Of a DNA stretch of 64,000 nucleotides, positions 1 to 8,458 are shown piece after piece. The notes under the pieces were generated by a model. That model ran no database searches, was not told the DNA's origin, and saw only the letters and a program-made list of their open reading frames with translations. The stretch covers positions 25,999 to 89,998 of the forward strand of contig JBEKYM010000011.1 in assembly GCA_049510975.1 (NCBI GenBank). Reading direction: 5' to 3'. Both the position numbers and the translations under genes were made by a program. The stretch's first letter is position 1; every line of letters begins with the position of its first letter. Origin of the DNA: JAKACA01 sp049510975 (lineage in GTDB: Bacteria > Actinomycetota > Acidimicrobiia > Acidimicrobiales > Bog-793).

Positions 1-1
1 C

Positions 2-427
2 GAGATCACCGAGCACGCTCACATCGCTGATTACGTCGAGCTGCGCGAAGCCCTGGCCGCCCTGCGCTCCCGCGGGGTGAGGCTGGCGATCGACGATGCG
101 GGGGCCGGGTACGCCAGCCTCCGCCACATCCTTCAATTGGCGCCGGACTGCATCAAGCTCGACATCTCGCTCACTCGAGACATCCACGCCGCCCGGTCGC
201 AGCGGGCGATGGCGGCAGCTCTCGTGGCCTTCGCGGGCGAAACCGGGGCCAGCATCATCGCCGAGGGCATCGAGACGGCCGAAGAGCTGGACACACTTCG
301 AGATCTCGGCGTCGAGTTCGGCCAGGGCTATTACCTGGGGCGGCCCGCCCCGCTGTCGGAGGACATTCGTCCCGTTGAGCTCGCCGTGGCGAGCGCAGTC
401 TCGGATGCCGGGCTGCTGGGCGCCTGA
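2..427 (+). CDS. EAL-domain c-di-GMP phosphodiesterase, C-terminal part
   Basis: The gene is cut by the window's left edge; about 141 codons remain. They carry the second half of an EAL domain, which hydrolyses cyclic di-GMP to pGpG. Visible signatures in order are EITE near the edge, DDAGAGYASL (canonical DDFGTGYSSL), KLD, the EGIET metal/loop motif, and QGYYLGRP at the end of the barrel. The metal-binding and loop-6 residues visible here are intact, so an active phosphodiesterase is plausible. The EAL signature and any sensor or GGDEF domain lie outside the window. It precedes STAS and GAF-ANTAR genes in the same direction. A short stretch of about 25 residues follows the domain. Confidence 0.9.
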   Translation, partial: EITEHAHIADYVELREALAALRSRGVRLAIDDAGAGYASLRHILQLAPDCIKLDISLTRDIHAARSQRAMAAALVAFAGETGASIIAEGIETAEELDTLRDLGVEFGQGYYLGRPAPLSEDIRPVELAVASAVSDAGLLGA

Positions 428-514
428 ACGACGGCAACGGGCCGGCCTTGTCGCGCGGGTGTGCTCAGTGGGTGTACGGTCTGAGCACCACGATAAGAAC
501 CCTGACGTGGTGAG

Positions 515-545
515 CCAGCCTCGGCTGGTTCGGGAGCGATGCTCC
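515..545 (+). other. two adjacent hairpins in the EAL-STAS gap
   Basis: Two perfect inverted repeats lie side by side in the 168-base gap: CCAGCC/GGCTGG with a 2-base centre (515-528) and GGAGC/GCTCC with a 3-base centre (533-545). The first would need to open a pair to make a real loop. They could be a weak terminator for the EAL gene or a leader structure for the STAS gene. There is no T-tract. No known riboswitch signature was recognised. Confidence 0.35.
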
Positions 546-595
546 GGACCCTGGTAGCGCGACGGTCACCCCGTGCCTGAGTCCAGGAGAATGCC

Positions 596-1129
596 ATGTA
601 CGCCGTTGGGTCGTCGTTTCTCAGTGTCTCCCGCAGGACCACCCCGCGAGCGGGATCGGAGGCGGGACATTCCGTCGTCTGGGTTCGCGGTGAGCACGAC
701 ATCTCGACGACGTCAGCCCTTGCCGAGACTATTGCCCGGGCGATAGCTCTGGATGAGCCTGACGTCCTCGTTGACTTGAGCGAAGTGCAGTTCATGAGCG
801 CGGCCACCGTCGGTGTGCTCATTCGAGCGCGGGAGCTCTTGGACCGCCAGGCAAGGACCCTGACCCTTCGAGCACCATCGGCCTGCGTCTTGCGAGTGTT
901 CCAAGTGTGCGGGCTCTCGGGTATCTTCCAGGCTGCTGCCTCAGACCGGCGGGCCGTGCCCCGGAAGTCGCCCTCCGCGCTCGGGAGCTGGGTGGAGGTG
1001 CCCGTGTCGCCCCCGCACACGGCCGAGGCGGGCCAGTCCACGCCTTCCGATGGCGGCGCCACCCAGCGGGTTCCGTCGGATCCAGCGGCTGTCGCGAAGC
1101 CAGCGACGGCGTCTGTGTGCGGCTCCTAG
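596..1129 (+). CDS. STAS-domain protein, anti-sigma-factor-antagonist type
   Basis: A 177-residue protein. Residues about 25-110 form a STAS domain (GEHDISTT near the start, DVLVDLSEVQFMSAATVGVL in the middle), the fold of SpoIIAA/RsbV antagonists that bind anti-sigma kinases. The phosphorylation loop, normally DSSG, reads SAAT, so the usual phosphorylatable serine is alanine. The protein may therefore act as a constitutive or non-phosphorylated partner. The last 60 residues are Pro/Ser/Ala-rich and probably disordered. The start is supported by an AGGAGA Shine-Dalgarno about 6 bases upstream of ATG 596. It is followed by two GAF-ANTAR genes. Confidence 0.85.
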   Translation: MYAVGSSFLSVSRRTTPRAGSEAGHSVVWVRGEHDISTTSALAETIARAIALDEPDVLVDLSEVQFMSAATVGVLIRARELLDRQARTLTLRAPSACVLRVFQVCGLSGIFQAAASDRRAVPRKSPSALGSWVEVPVSPPHTAEAGQSTPSDGGATQRVPSDPAAVAKPATASVCGS

Positions 1130-1177
1130 CGAGTGGTCGCTCGCTCTTGGAGCTGTACGTGTCGCGGGAAACCCTAG

Positions 1178-1906
1178 GTGCAGGTGGGCGAACGTCGGCT
1201 GCGGATTCTCCGCCGACTCTTGGGTCCCGGAGAGCCGGAGCTCGGTACCAGTCGACTGTGCGAGGGATGCGCGGAGATCACCGGAATGACCGGTGCCGGG
1301 ATCATGCTCATGTCTGGTGACGTGCCGCAGGGATCGCTCTGTGCGACCAACGACGTGAGCGAGCTCATCGAGCAGCTGCAGTTCAGCCTTGGCGCAGGTC
1401 CCTGTGTCGATGCGTACCACGACGATCTCCCGGTGCTCGAGCCTGACCTCGCGCACCCGACGCGAGCGCGATGGCCTGCCTTTGCGGAGCAGGCAACAGC
1501 AGCCGGCGTGCGGGCCGTCTTCGGCTTTCCCCTCCAAGTGGGCGCGGTTCGACTCGGGGCGCTCAATCTGTATCGCGACGAGTCGGGAGCCCTCACCGAC
1601 GAGCAGCACGCTGACGCCCTGGTGCTCGCCGGCGTCGCCGCCCAGGCCATCCTGGTGCTGCAGGCAGGCGCTCCGGCCGGCATGATCGCCGAGGAGCTCG
1701 AGGCCGGCGCCAACTTCCAGTACGGGGTTCATCAAGCCTCCGGCATGGTGGCAGTCCAGCTCGGAGTCAGCATCGGCCAGGCGCTCATCCGGTTGCGGGC
1801 CTTCGCCTTCGCCGACAACCGTCCCTTGGGCGCCGTCGCCGACGATGTCGTAGCACGAAGGCTCCGATTCGACGCCGCCAGTGGCGATGCCGGGGCTTGC
1901 CCATGA
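1178..1906 (+). CDS. GAF-ANTAR transcription antitermination regulator
   Basis: A 242-residue protein with a GAF sensor domain (about residues 20-165; typical GAGPCVDAYHDD, FGFPLQVGAVRLGALNLY) and a C-terminal ANTAR RNA-binding domain (about 180-232; VHQASGMVAVQLGVS, then IRLRAFAFADNRPL). ANTAR proteins bind paired hairpins in nascent RNA and prevent termination. The GAF domain supplies the signal. The start used is GTG 1178; no strong Shine-Dalgarno is visible. It belongs to a family common in actinobacteria and has a second, more canonical copy just downstream. Its RNA targets cannot be told from this window. Confidence 0.85.
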   Translation: MQVGERRLRILRRLLGPGEPELGTSRLCEGCAEITGMTGAGIMLMSGDVPQGSLCATNDVSELIEQLQFSLGAGPCVDAYHDDLPVLEPDLAHPTRARWPAFAEQATAAGVRAVFGFPLQVGAVRLGALNLYRDESGALTDEQHADALVLAGVAAQAILVLQAGAPAGMIAEELEAGANFQYGVHQASGMVAVQLGVSIGQALIRLRAFAFADNRPLGAVADDVVARRLRFDAASGDAGACP

Positions 1907-2057
1907 GGACGGGCCGATGGGGACGGCTCCGTGAGGATTGCCCGGTACGCAACCGGCCCCCGGGAGCCGCACGGCTCCGGGCGTATCATGGGACCACTGG
2001 TGCGAGTTCGTACGTTGTACGGGATTGTGGTGGCAGGTTGACGTGAGTGGAGATGCG

Positions 2058-2798
2058 ATGACAAGAGAATCGAGCCTCGCCAGGACGTTGGTCGAATTGG
2101 CCGACACGCTCGTGGCCGACTTCGACGTGGTGGAGTTGCTCACCCGCCTTGCCGATCGATGTGTCGAGGTGCTCGACGTCGGGGCAGCGGGACTCATGCT
2201 GGCAGCACCGGATGGTGACCTTCGCGTGATGGCATCCTCGTCGGAGGCGATGCGTCTGCTGGAGCTGTTCGAGCTGCAGTCGAAGGAAGGTCCCTGCCTC
2301 GATTGCTTCCTCACGGGTAGGCCGGTCGTGAACCAGAAACTGGCCGAAGCACACGGTCGTTGGCCTCGATTCGCTCCCGAGGCACTGGCCGCCGGCTTTC
2401 ACTCGGTGCAGGCGTTGCCCATGCGGTTGCGCGGCACGGTCATCGGGGCGCTCAACCTGTTCCACAACACCGCAGGTGAGATGCGGGAGGCCGACCTCGA
2501 GGCTGCGCAAGCTCTCGCCGACGTCGCCACGATCGCTATTCTCCAGCACCGCGCCAGCCTCGAGGCACAGGTGCTCAACGATCAGCTGCACCACGCTCTC
2601 AACAGCAGGATCGTCATCGAGCAGGCCAAAGGTGTCGTGGCCGAGCGCGAGCACCTCAACATGGAGCAGGCCTTCTTCGCATTGCGCAACCACGCTCGCA
2701 ACCACAACCTGCGGCTCGTCGACGTCGCCAGAGCCGTGATCGACGGGTCCTTGTCCGTTTCGGCTCTCGACCAGGCCCGGCAGTCCAAGCCGACCTGA
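2058..2798 (+). CDS. GAF-ANTAR transcription antitermination regulator, second copy
   Basis: A 246-residue protein with the same domain order as its upstream neighbour. The GAF domain spans about residues 20-165 (SKEGPCLDCFLTGRPV, QALPMRLRGTVIGALNLF). A well-conserved ANTAR domain spans about 178-232 (IVIEQAKGVVAEREHLNMEQAF, then ALRNHARNHNLRL). The role is signal-dependent RNA-binding antitermination. ATG 2058 is preceded by GGAG at 5 bases; GTG 2043 in the same frame is a possible alternative. The two copies differ through most of their length, so this is an old duplication. Confidence 0.88.
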   Translation: MTRESSLARTLVELADTLVADFDVVELLTRLADRCVEVLDVGAAGLMLAAPDGDLRVMASSSEAMRLLELFELQSKEGPCLDCFLTGRPVVNQKLAEAHGRWPRFAPEALAAGFHSVQALPMRLRGTVIGALNLFHNTAGEMREADLEAAQALADVATIAILQHRASLEAQVLNDQLHHALNSRIVIEQAKGVVAEREHLNMEQAFFALRNHARNHNLRLVDVARAVIDGSLSVSALDQARQSKPT

Positions 2799-2968
2799 GC
2801 GGTCTGCCAGCCCCCTGGGCTGGCGGGCCACAGGATCGAGGGGCGCCTGTGAAGCGCCGGCACCAGCAGATGGCGGGTCGATGGTCTCAGACGGTCGCCG
2901 ATTCAGGTCAGAAAGTGGCCTGTATCGCTCCTACTGTTCTCCGCAGGCAACCGAGAAGGGTGATCACG

Positions 2969-3511
2969 ATGAGTTCCAACGTCCAGAAGGACCTGGTCGG
3001 CGAGCGAGCTGACCTGCTCGCAACGCTTGCGAGTCACAGATACTTCCTGCGGTTCACCGTCCGTGACTTGTCCGATGAACAGGTGAGACAGCGCTCCACC
3101 GTGAGCGAGTTGACCTTGGCAGGGTTGTTGAAGCACGTCGCCGATGTCGAGTCGTCGTGGGTCGATTTCATCCTCAGGGGCGCCGACGCCGGGACCGCCG
3201 CAGGTGCCAAGGACAGTGCGGCCGGCGACAAGGCCGAAGAGTGGTCAGCGCGGTTCCGGGTCGGGGCGGGCACCTCGGTGACGACGCTGCTCGAGCGCTA
3301 CGAGCAGGTCGCCCTTCGCACCGACAGTGTCGTGGCGACGCTCCCAGATCTCGACGCCTCGCATCCGTTGCCGGACGAGCCCTGGTTCGAGGCCGGGGCA
3401 ACCTGGACGGCCCGTCGAGTGCTGCTGCACATCATCGCCGAGACCGCCCAGCACGCCGGGCACGCAGACATCATCCGGGAGTCCATCGACGGAGCCAAGA
3501 CAATGGGGTAG
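2969..3511 (+). CDS. DinB-family metalloprotein
   Basis: A 180-residue four-helix DinB/DUF664-type protein, a superfamily that includes mycothiol- and bacillithiol-dependent transferases and isomerases. The expected metal-binding histidines are present: one in LLKHVADVE and a pair in AQHAGHAD near the C-terminus. The substrate is unknown. ATG 2969 is chosen because GAGAAGGG lies 8 bases upstream; GTG 2960 in frame overlaps that site. It stands alone between the GAF-ANTAR gene and an MFS carrier. Confidence 0.8.
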   Translation: MSSNVQKDLVGERADLLATLASHRYFLRFTVRDLSDEQVRQRSTVSELTLAGLLKHVADVESSWVDFILRGADAGTAAGAKDSAAGDKAEEWSARFRVGAGTSVTTLLERYEQVALRTDSVVATLPDLDASHPLPDEPWFEAGATWTARRVLLHIIAETAQHAGHADIIRESIDGAKTMG

Positions 3512-3552
3512 CGGCCGCCAGCTTGTGCGGCGAGCGAGGCTGGGACGTTTCA

Positions 3553-3571
3553 ACCCCTCGGGCTCAGGGGT
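3553..3571 (+). terminator. hairpin after DinB gene
   Basis: Perfect ACCCCT/AGGGGT inverted repeat with a 7-base loop, 42 bases after the DinB stop. No T-run follows, so it is only a candidate terminator. The rest of the 235-base gap to the MFS gene shows nothing but the hairpin over the MFS start. Confidence 0.35.
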
Positions 3572-3733
3572 AACGATTCTTCTGGCGCAAGCCAGGGTGT
3601 CGAAGGCGACGGACCGGCGGCGCCCCGAGTCGGGGAGGCAGCGACATGCCCGCAGCAGCACAACCCGGAGTCAGGATCGGCACGGGTGACGATCGAGGCG
3701 GACGGCTCGGGAAGCTCGTCGACAACGGTGCAC

Positions 3734-3758
3734 GGCGAGGCCTCAAGTGAGGCTCGCC
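3734..3758 (+). promoter_or_regulatory. hairpin covering the MFS ribosome-binding site and start
   Basis: GGCGAG-G-CCTC, loop AAGT, GAGG-CTCGCC: a 10-base-pair stem with one bulged G (3740). The GTG start (3747-3749) sits at the loop and right arm, and the GAGG that would serve as Shine-Dalgarno is in the left arm. If the start is correct, folding of the mRNA would block initiation. Confidence 0.5.
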
Positions 3759-5324
3759 ACCGAACAACCGACGAGCGAGGGACAGTCGATCAGGACGCTC
3801 ATTCCGGCTCGTGTGGACCGGTTGCGGTGGTCGAGATTCCACACGCGCATGGTGACCGCGCTCGGCATCGCCTGGATCCTCGACGGGCTCGAGATCACGG
3901 TCGCGAGCGATGTCGCCGACATCTTGCAAAAGAAGAACACCTTGCACATGTCGGCTCGGGCTGTGGGCGACATCGCGTCGGTGTATCTCATCGGCGAGGT
4001 CGTGGGTGCTCTCGTGTTCGGCCGGCTGTCCGACCGGCTCGGACGGCGCCGCCTGTTCATGCTCACACTCGGCATCTACCTCGTGGGATCGGGCCTGACG
4101 GCTGCCACGTTTGGTCACGGGGTGGGATGGGTGTGCTGGCTCTACGCGACGCGATTCGTCGCCGGGATGGGCATCGGCGGCGAGTACGCCGCCATCAACT
4201 CGGCGATCGACGAGATGATCCCGTCCGACTACCGAGGCCGAGCCGACATCGCCATCAACGGCACCTACTGGGCGGGTGCGCTCCTCGGCACGCTGGCCGA
4301 GCTCGTCATCTTGAACCACCTGTCCGACACGGTCAGTTGGCGGATCGGCTTCCTGCTCGGTCCGGTTCTCGCTCTGGCTGTGCTCTACGTTCGGCGCAAC
4401 CTGCCCGAGAGTCCTCGCTGGCTGGTGATGCACGGTCGTGAGGACGAGGCCGAAGAGGCCATCGGCCGGATGGAGATCGAGTCAGGCGAGCTCGAGAACC
4501 TGCCGCCGCTCGACGACTCTCGAGCGATCGAGCTCAGACCGCTCACCGACCTCGGCTACCTCGCCCTTGCCCGAGTGCTGTTCAGGACCATGCCGCGCCG
4601 CAGCGTCCTGAGCGCGAGTTTGATGATCTCCCAGTCGTTCCTGTACAACGCCATCTTCTTCACTTACGCCCTCGTGCTCGCGAGCGTCTATCACGTCGCC
4701 AGTGGTTCGATTCCCCTCTACTTCATCGCTTTCGCCGCGGGCAACCTCATCGGGCCGCTCATCCTCGGGCCATTGTTCGACACCGCAGGGCGACGCGTGA
4801 TGATCAGCTCGACCTATATCGGCTCGGGTGTGCTGCTCGCCGGGACAGCCTGGGCGTTCGACGCGAAGCTCCTCGGCCCGCTGAGTCAGACCATCTTGTG
4901 GTCGGTCGTGTTCTTCTTCGCCTCGGCAGGTGCCAGTGCTGCATATCTCACGGTCAGCGAGATCTTCCCGCTCGAAGTACGCGCCAAGGCGATCGCCGTC
5001 TTCTTTGCCATCGCACAGGGGTTCGGTGCGCTCGGACCCAACATCTACGGCAGTCTCGTCAACAGCCACCGCGGCTTGTTCGTCGCCTACCTCGTCGGCG
5101 GCGCGGTCATGATCCTCGGCGGACTGGTCGAGGTGTTCTTGGGTGTGACGGCGGAGCGTCAGGCGCTCGAGAGCATTGCAACACCGTTGTCGGCTGTCGG
5201 AGCGGCGGGCCGTCCGGTGGCGGCAGCGGCCCGCTCTGGCTTCGCGCGAAGCGTGCCGCCGGTCCACGTCCCCTTCGACCGGTTGGGCGAGCGCCGGCAG
5301 GTGCCCCCGGACGACGGCGGCTGA
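3747..5324 (+). CDS. MFS transporter, sugar/metabolite porter type
   Basis: A 525-residue polytopic membrane protein of the major facilitator superfamily. Features are WILDGLEIT in helix 1, the loop 2-3 signature GRLSDRLGRRRLF, RFVAGMGIGGEYAA in helix 4, and the PESPRWL motif before the central loop, as in sugar porter and metabolite:H+ symporter families. About 12 membrane segments are expected. The tail (about 40 residues) is polar. The substrate cannot be deduced. The start is GTG 3747, sitting inside a strong hairpin. It is convergent with the RsbR-N-type gene. Confidence 0.85.
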   Translation: MRLATEQPTSEGQSIRTLIPARVDRLRWSRFHTRMVTALGIAWILDGLEITVASDVADILQKKNTLHMSARAVGDIASVYLIGEVVGALVFGRLSDRLGRRRLFMLTLGIYLVGSGLTAATFGHGVGWVCWLYATRFVAGMGIGGEYAAINSAIDEMIPSDYRGRADIAINGTYWAGALLGTLAELVILNHLSDTVSWRIGFLLGPVLALAVLYVRRNLPESPRWLVMHGREDEAEEAIGRMEIESGELENLPPLDDSRAIELRPLTDLGYLALARVLFRTMPRRSVLSASLMISQSFLYNAIFFTYALVLASVYHVASGSIPLYFIAFAAGNLIGPLILGPLFDTAGRRVMISSTYIGSGVLLAGTAWAFDAKLLGPLSQTILWSVVFFFASAGASAAYLTVSEIFPLEVRAKAIAVFFAIAQGFGALGPNIYGSLVNSHRGLFVAYLVGGAVMILGGLVEVFLGVTAERQALESIATPLSAVGAAGRPVAAAARSGFARSVPPVHVPFDRLGERRQVPPDDGG

Positions 5325-5347
5325 CGCCGCGAGTCAGTCGACCATCG

Positions 5348-5365
5348 GGCGGCACGAGCGCCGCC
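5348..5365. terminator. bidirectional hairpin between convergent genes
   Basis: GGCGGC/GCCGCC perfect stem with a 6-base loop in the 52-base gap between the convergent MFS and RsbR-N genes. It is suitably placed to end both transcripts. No long T-tract. Confidence 0.5.
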
Positions 5366-5376
5366 AGGACCTTTGG

Positions 5377-5838
5377 TCAGTTGCGGGTGCCCTGAAACAA
5401 GGCCGTCAGGTCGAGCGACGGGACGTGTTGGCGCGACGCCAGCGAGACCCAGGTGCGAGCGAGTGTGTCCTTTCCTGCCCCGAGGACGGTACCGATGAGA
5501 CCGCTCGCCTCGGCGAGGTCCTCGGCGGGCAGGGCAACAATGACGTCCTGCCAGATCGCCTCTTCCAACACGTTGAAGGCTGTCTGCACCTCGCCGATCT
5601 CGAAACCCGACTCGAAACGCTCTCGAGCGACCTGGTCGGCGTACTCGCAGACCGGACCGAGACTCCGCGTTGTCAGGCAGTCGATCGTCAAGGCGAGCAA
5701 GTCGTTGAGACGTCGCACGGCTTCGCCTGCACCGGCTGCCTCGTAGTGCCGGAGATGGGCGCGTTGCAGCGCTTTGGCGGCGTCGTCGAGTACGTCGGGC
5801 TGTGCAGCCGTGAGAGCGCGGACCAGTTCCATGCTCAC
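5377..5838 (-). CDS. RsbR N-terminal (RsbRD-N)-like stressosome/sensor domain protein
   Basis: A 153-residue, mostly helical protein made of a single domain similar to the N-terminal sensor region of RsbT co-antagonists (RsbRD-N). The best landmark is the ARERFESGFEIGEVQ segment followed by AFNVLEEAIWQDV. It has no STAS or kinase domain, so it may be a free-standing sensor or partner. The start is GTG 5838, with in-frame ATG 5832 possible. It may relate to the STAS antagonist near position 600, but the link is inferred only from proximity. Confidence 0.6.
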   Translation of the reverse strand: MSMELVRALTAAQPDVLDDAAKALQRAHLRHYEAAGAGEAVRRLNDLLALTIDCLTTRSLGPVCEYADQVARERFESGFEIGEVQTAFNVLEEAIWQDVIVALPAEDLAEASGLIGTVLGAGKDTLARTWVSLASRQHVPSLDLTALFQGTRN

Positions 5839-5938
5839 AGCTTGCTCGTTTCCGAGTCGGCCGACGAGGGCCGAAGGTCCCGATGTCGTTCAGCGCACGG
5901 ACAACCTGGCGGCAGCCCAGGGACAAACTCGCGGTCGC

Positions 5939-6694
5939 TCAGGCGCCTTTCAGCGTCGCCGCACCCGACTCGGCTGGACCTGACGCTGCCGAGTCAGGCT
6001 CCCCGGCCTCCGCCGCAGCGAGATGGCCCGGGGGCTCGATCGCAGCCCTCGAAGCTGCTTCGAAGGCCTCGGTGGCCCGAGACATCGCCTGATCGTTGGC
6101 GACGAGGGTCTCTTGCAGATGCTCGGCGCGGCGTCGTGAGGCCTCCGAAAGTGCGTCCTCGTAGCTCGAGACCGCTTCGCGCAGTGCGGCCGCCCGAGCC
6201 GTTCCCGCCGCGTAGATGGCGTCTGCCCGTGCCTGGCCAGCCGTGCGGATCGCCTCGGCCCGGGCGATCGCGCTCTCTGCTGCGACCTCGGCCGCACGGA
6301 GCGCTTCCTGATGGGCTTTGTCCGCAGCTCCCAGCTCTTCTTGATAGGCCTGTTCGACGGCTCGAGCCGCCGTCTCCTCAGCCCGCTTCAGCAGCTCTCC
6401 ATAGCGCGCCTCGGCGGCGCGCATGGCAGCCGCCCGTGTGCTCTCCGCCGAGCGCAGCGACTCGTCGTGCTCCTTCGTCAGCTGCCGGAGCGCCTCGGCC
6501 CGCTCGATCGACGCGGAGCGGAGGATGTTCGCCCGCTTGACCGTGGCGGCCTTCACACGCTCCGCTCGTGCCAGCTCGGCTTCGGCGGCTTCCTCCGACG
6601 CCCGCAAGGCCTCGTCGCGAGCCTGGTCCGCGGCGCGCATGGCCTCGTCCTCGGTACCTTGACCGGTGTCGAGCCGAACCACATTGCTCCTCAT
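5939..6694 (-). CDS. alanine-rich coiled-coil protein
   Basis: A 251-residue protein dominated by A, E and R. From about residue 20 to 215 it is an almost unbroken amphipathic helix with recurring units such as RAEALR, RAAEAR and ARAEAIR, predicting a long coiled coil. The last 35 residues are Gly/Pro/Ala-rich and disordered. There is no signal peptide or membrane segment. ATG 6694 is chosen because GGGAAG lies 6 bases upstream; an in-frame start 20 codons earlier lacks support. The function is unknown; a scaffold or cytoskeleton-like role is possible. It lies downstream of the S53 peptidase on the same strand, beyond a strong terminator. Confidence 0.7.
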   Translation of the reverse strand: MRSNVVRLDTGQGTEDEAMRAADQARDEALRASEEAAEAELARAERVKAATVKRANILRSASIERAEALRQLTKEHDESLRSAESTRAAAMRAAEARYGELLKRAEETAARAVEQAYQEELGAADKAHQEALRAAEVAAESAIARAEAIRTAGQARADAIYAAGTARAAALREAVSSYEDALSEASRRRAEHLQETLVANDQAMSRATEAFEAASRAAIEPPGHLAAAEAGEPDSAASGPAESGAATLKGA

Positions 6695-6860
6695 CTCGTT
6701 CTTCCCTTCCAGGCCCGAAGCCCTCCTCAGACGAGAACCTCTCTGCGATCGCACGAGGATCCCTCTATCTCAGTCGACTTCAGGCGTCTTCTCAAGGGGG
6801 AAAGCCAAGGTTGCCGATTCTCGACGTGGCAGCTGGATGGTCTGCTGCTCCTGACGCGAC

Positions 6861-6897
6861 AAAGGCGGACCCCTGCCAGATGCAGCAGAGGCCCGCC
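6861..6897 (-). terminator. strong intrinsic terminator of the S53 peptidase
   Basis: Read on the minus strand, GGCGGGCCTCTGC pairs with GCAGGGGUCCGCC, a 13-pair stem including two G-U pairs around an 8-base loop. UUUGUC follows (plus-strand 6863 downwards). It lies 35 bases past the peptidase stop and separates it from the coiled-coil gene. A second small hairpin, GCGCC/GGCGC, is at 6906-6920. Confidence 0.75.
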
Positions 6898-6931
6898 ATT
6901 GTGTTGCGCCCTTACGGCGCGGGTGACTGGA

Positions 6932-8254
6932 TCAGCTACCGGATCCGGATCCCGCCAGTGCCGGGATCAGTGCCGCCAGCTGCGGCGTACCCCAGCCAGT
7001 GACGAGGTCGTACCCGGGACCAGTTGTGTACCCGCCGACGCTCTCGATGTTGTCGCCAATCGTGATGTCGTGGAAGGTGGCGGCGTAGTTCGGGCCTTCG
7101 GCAATCTTGTAGATCGATCGGTTCAACGCACCGAGACGGTGACCAGCAGTCTGATCGGCCAGGGCGGCGATGGATGCCCATGCGGGCGATCCGGCGCTCG
7201 TACCACCGAAGATGAAGATCAGGCCCGGGCCGTCGCCGGAGGAGCCCCAAGCGATCAGGATCCCACCGTTCACGCCGGCGTTGTAGGCCACGTCAGGCAC
7301 TGCGCGAGACGGAGCACCGAGTGACTTCTGGTACTTCGGAGTGGCGAACAGCGTGCTGAGGCCACCGCCGCTCTCACCGTAACCGTCGTCCCACGCCACT
7401 TCACCGGTCCAGGCTCCCTTGGAGCTGAGGAACACATTGGTGCCGCCGACGCCCGTGACGTCAGGGTCGCTCGCCGGTGTGGAGGCGCTGAGGATGGTGC
7501 CAGTGCCGGTGCAGTTCTCCTGGGCGGCACCGTTGTCACCAGACGAGGCCACGAGGGTGATGCCTTCCTTCACGGCCTTGTTGAACAGCCGGTGCTCTTC
7601 GACCGCAAGGTTCGGCAACAAGCAGGATTCTGCCTCGCCGAAGCTCTGGGAGATGACGTCGCCGACGTTGTTGTCGATGGCCCACTTGGTGGCGGCGAGG
7701 ATGTCCGCGTCCTGGTCGCTCTTGGCGAGATCGAGGATGATCTTCGCCTGCGGGTCGTAGATGTGCACCGACTCGACGTCGAGGGAGATCTCAGCCGACC
7801 AACCGACCATGTCTCCATTGGTGGGGTCGAACGGCGTCAGACCTTGCGGAGCGACGATTTCCAGCTTCGGTGCCGAGAGGCCGAAAGTCGTGTCCTCGTT
7901 CTGCACGTCCTGCAGGAGGGTCGGGCTCTGGAAAGCGTCGATGATGACGATCGTCTCGCCCTTGCCGCGGTTGTGGAACTTGTTCCAGCCGTAGGCGTTC
8001 CGCATCTGCTGGGGCGTGTAACAGCGCACGGGGGAGCCGATCGGCTCACAAGAGAACGTCGGTGCGCCAGCCGTGCCGGCCTCGATCAGCAGAGGATGAG
8101 CACCGATCGCCGGGATCATGTGGCCCGAGGTGGATGCACCTCGAGCGGCTGTCGCTGTCGAAGGAGCCGCTGCGGCGATACCAAGAGCCACAACGGAGGC
8201 AGCCGAGAGCGGTATCAACCGCCGAAAGATTGCGCGCGAAACGGAACGTTGCAT
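6932..8254 (-). CDS. secreted S53 (sedolisin-like) serine-carboxyl peptidase
   Basis: A 440-residue secreted endopeptidase. The N-terminus is a signal peptide (RR pair, hydrophobic core, TATAA region near residue 36). Sedolisin catalytic residues can be placed: Glu155 and Asp159 in AEISLD, the oxyanion Asp240 in SSGDNGA, and nucleophile Ser353 in GGTSAGSP. A Ca-site-like GYDLVTGWGTP is near the C-terminus. The long activation prodomain usual in the family is absent; only about 60 residues separate the signal peptide from the catalytic domain. ATG 8254 is supported by GAGGGAG 7 bases upstream. Family members usually work at acidic pH. Confidence 0.9.
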   Translation of the reverse strand: MQRSVSRAIFRRLIPLSAASVVALGIAAAAPSTATAARGASTSGHMIPAIGAHPLLIEAGTAGAPTFSCEPIGSPVRCYTPQQMRNAYGWNKFHNRGKGETIVIIDAFQSPTLLQDVQNEDTTFGLSAPKLEIVAPQGLTPFDPTNGDMVGWSAEISLDVESVHIYDPQAKIILDLAKSDQDADILAATKWAIDNNVGDVISQSFGEAESCLLPNLAVEEHRLFNKAVKEGITLVASSGDNGAAQENCTGTGTILSASTPASDPDVTGVGGTNVFLSSKGAWTGEVAWDDGYGESGGGLSTLFATPKYQKSLGAPSRAVPDVAYNAGVNGGILIAWGSSGDGPGLIFIFGGTSAGSPAWASIAALADQTAGHRLGALNRSIYKIAEGPNYAATFHDITIGDNIESVGGYTTGPGYDLVTGWGTPQLAALIPALAGSGSGS

Positions 8255-8458
8255 AGAAAGCTCCCTCACATAGTTCGACCCGAAGGCCAGCCTGTCCAAC
8301 TGACTACTTGTGTTCCAGCGACGCAGGTTACTACGTCGACGCGAGGTCGCTCGCGTGCGGGCCGATGGGGGCAGGCGGCGAGCGCGCTCATGGTCCACAT
8401 CTCTCCCTGGCGCGGGGCACGGAGCGTCTCTGTCACCGGTCCGACGGCGGCACAAAAC

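Noticed and set aside
532..545. GGGAG-CGAT-GCTCC as a DosR-like box before the STAS gene
   Set aside because: The TTCGGGA start fits the consensus but the second half is TCC rather than CCC; better described as a hairpin.
941..2314. Long minus-strand open frame opposite the STAS and GAF-ANTAR genes
   Set aside because: It is a G+C-driven shadow; its sequence has no domain, while the plus-strand frames carry clear STAS, GAF and ANTAR motifs.
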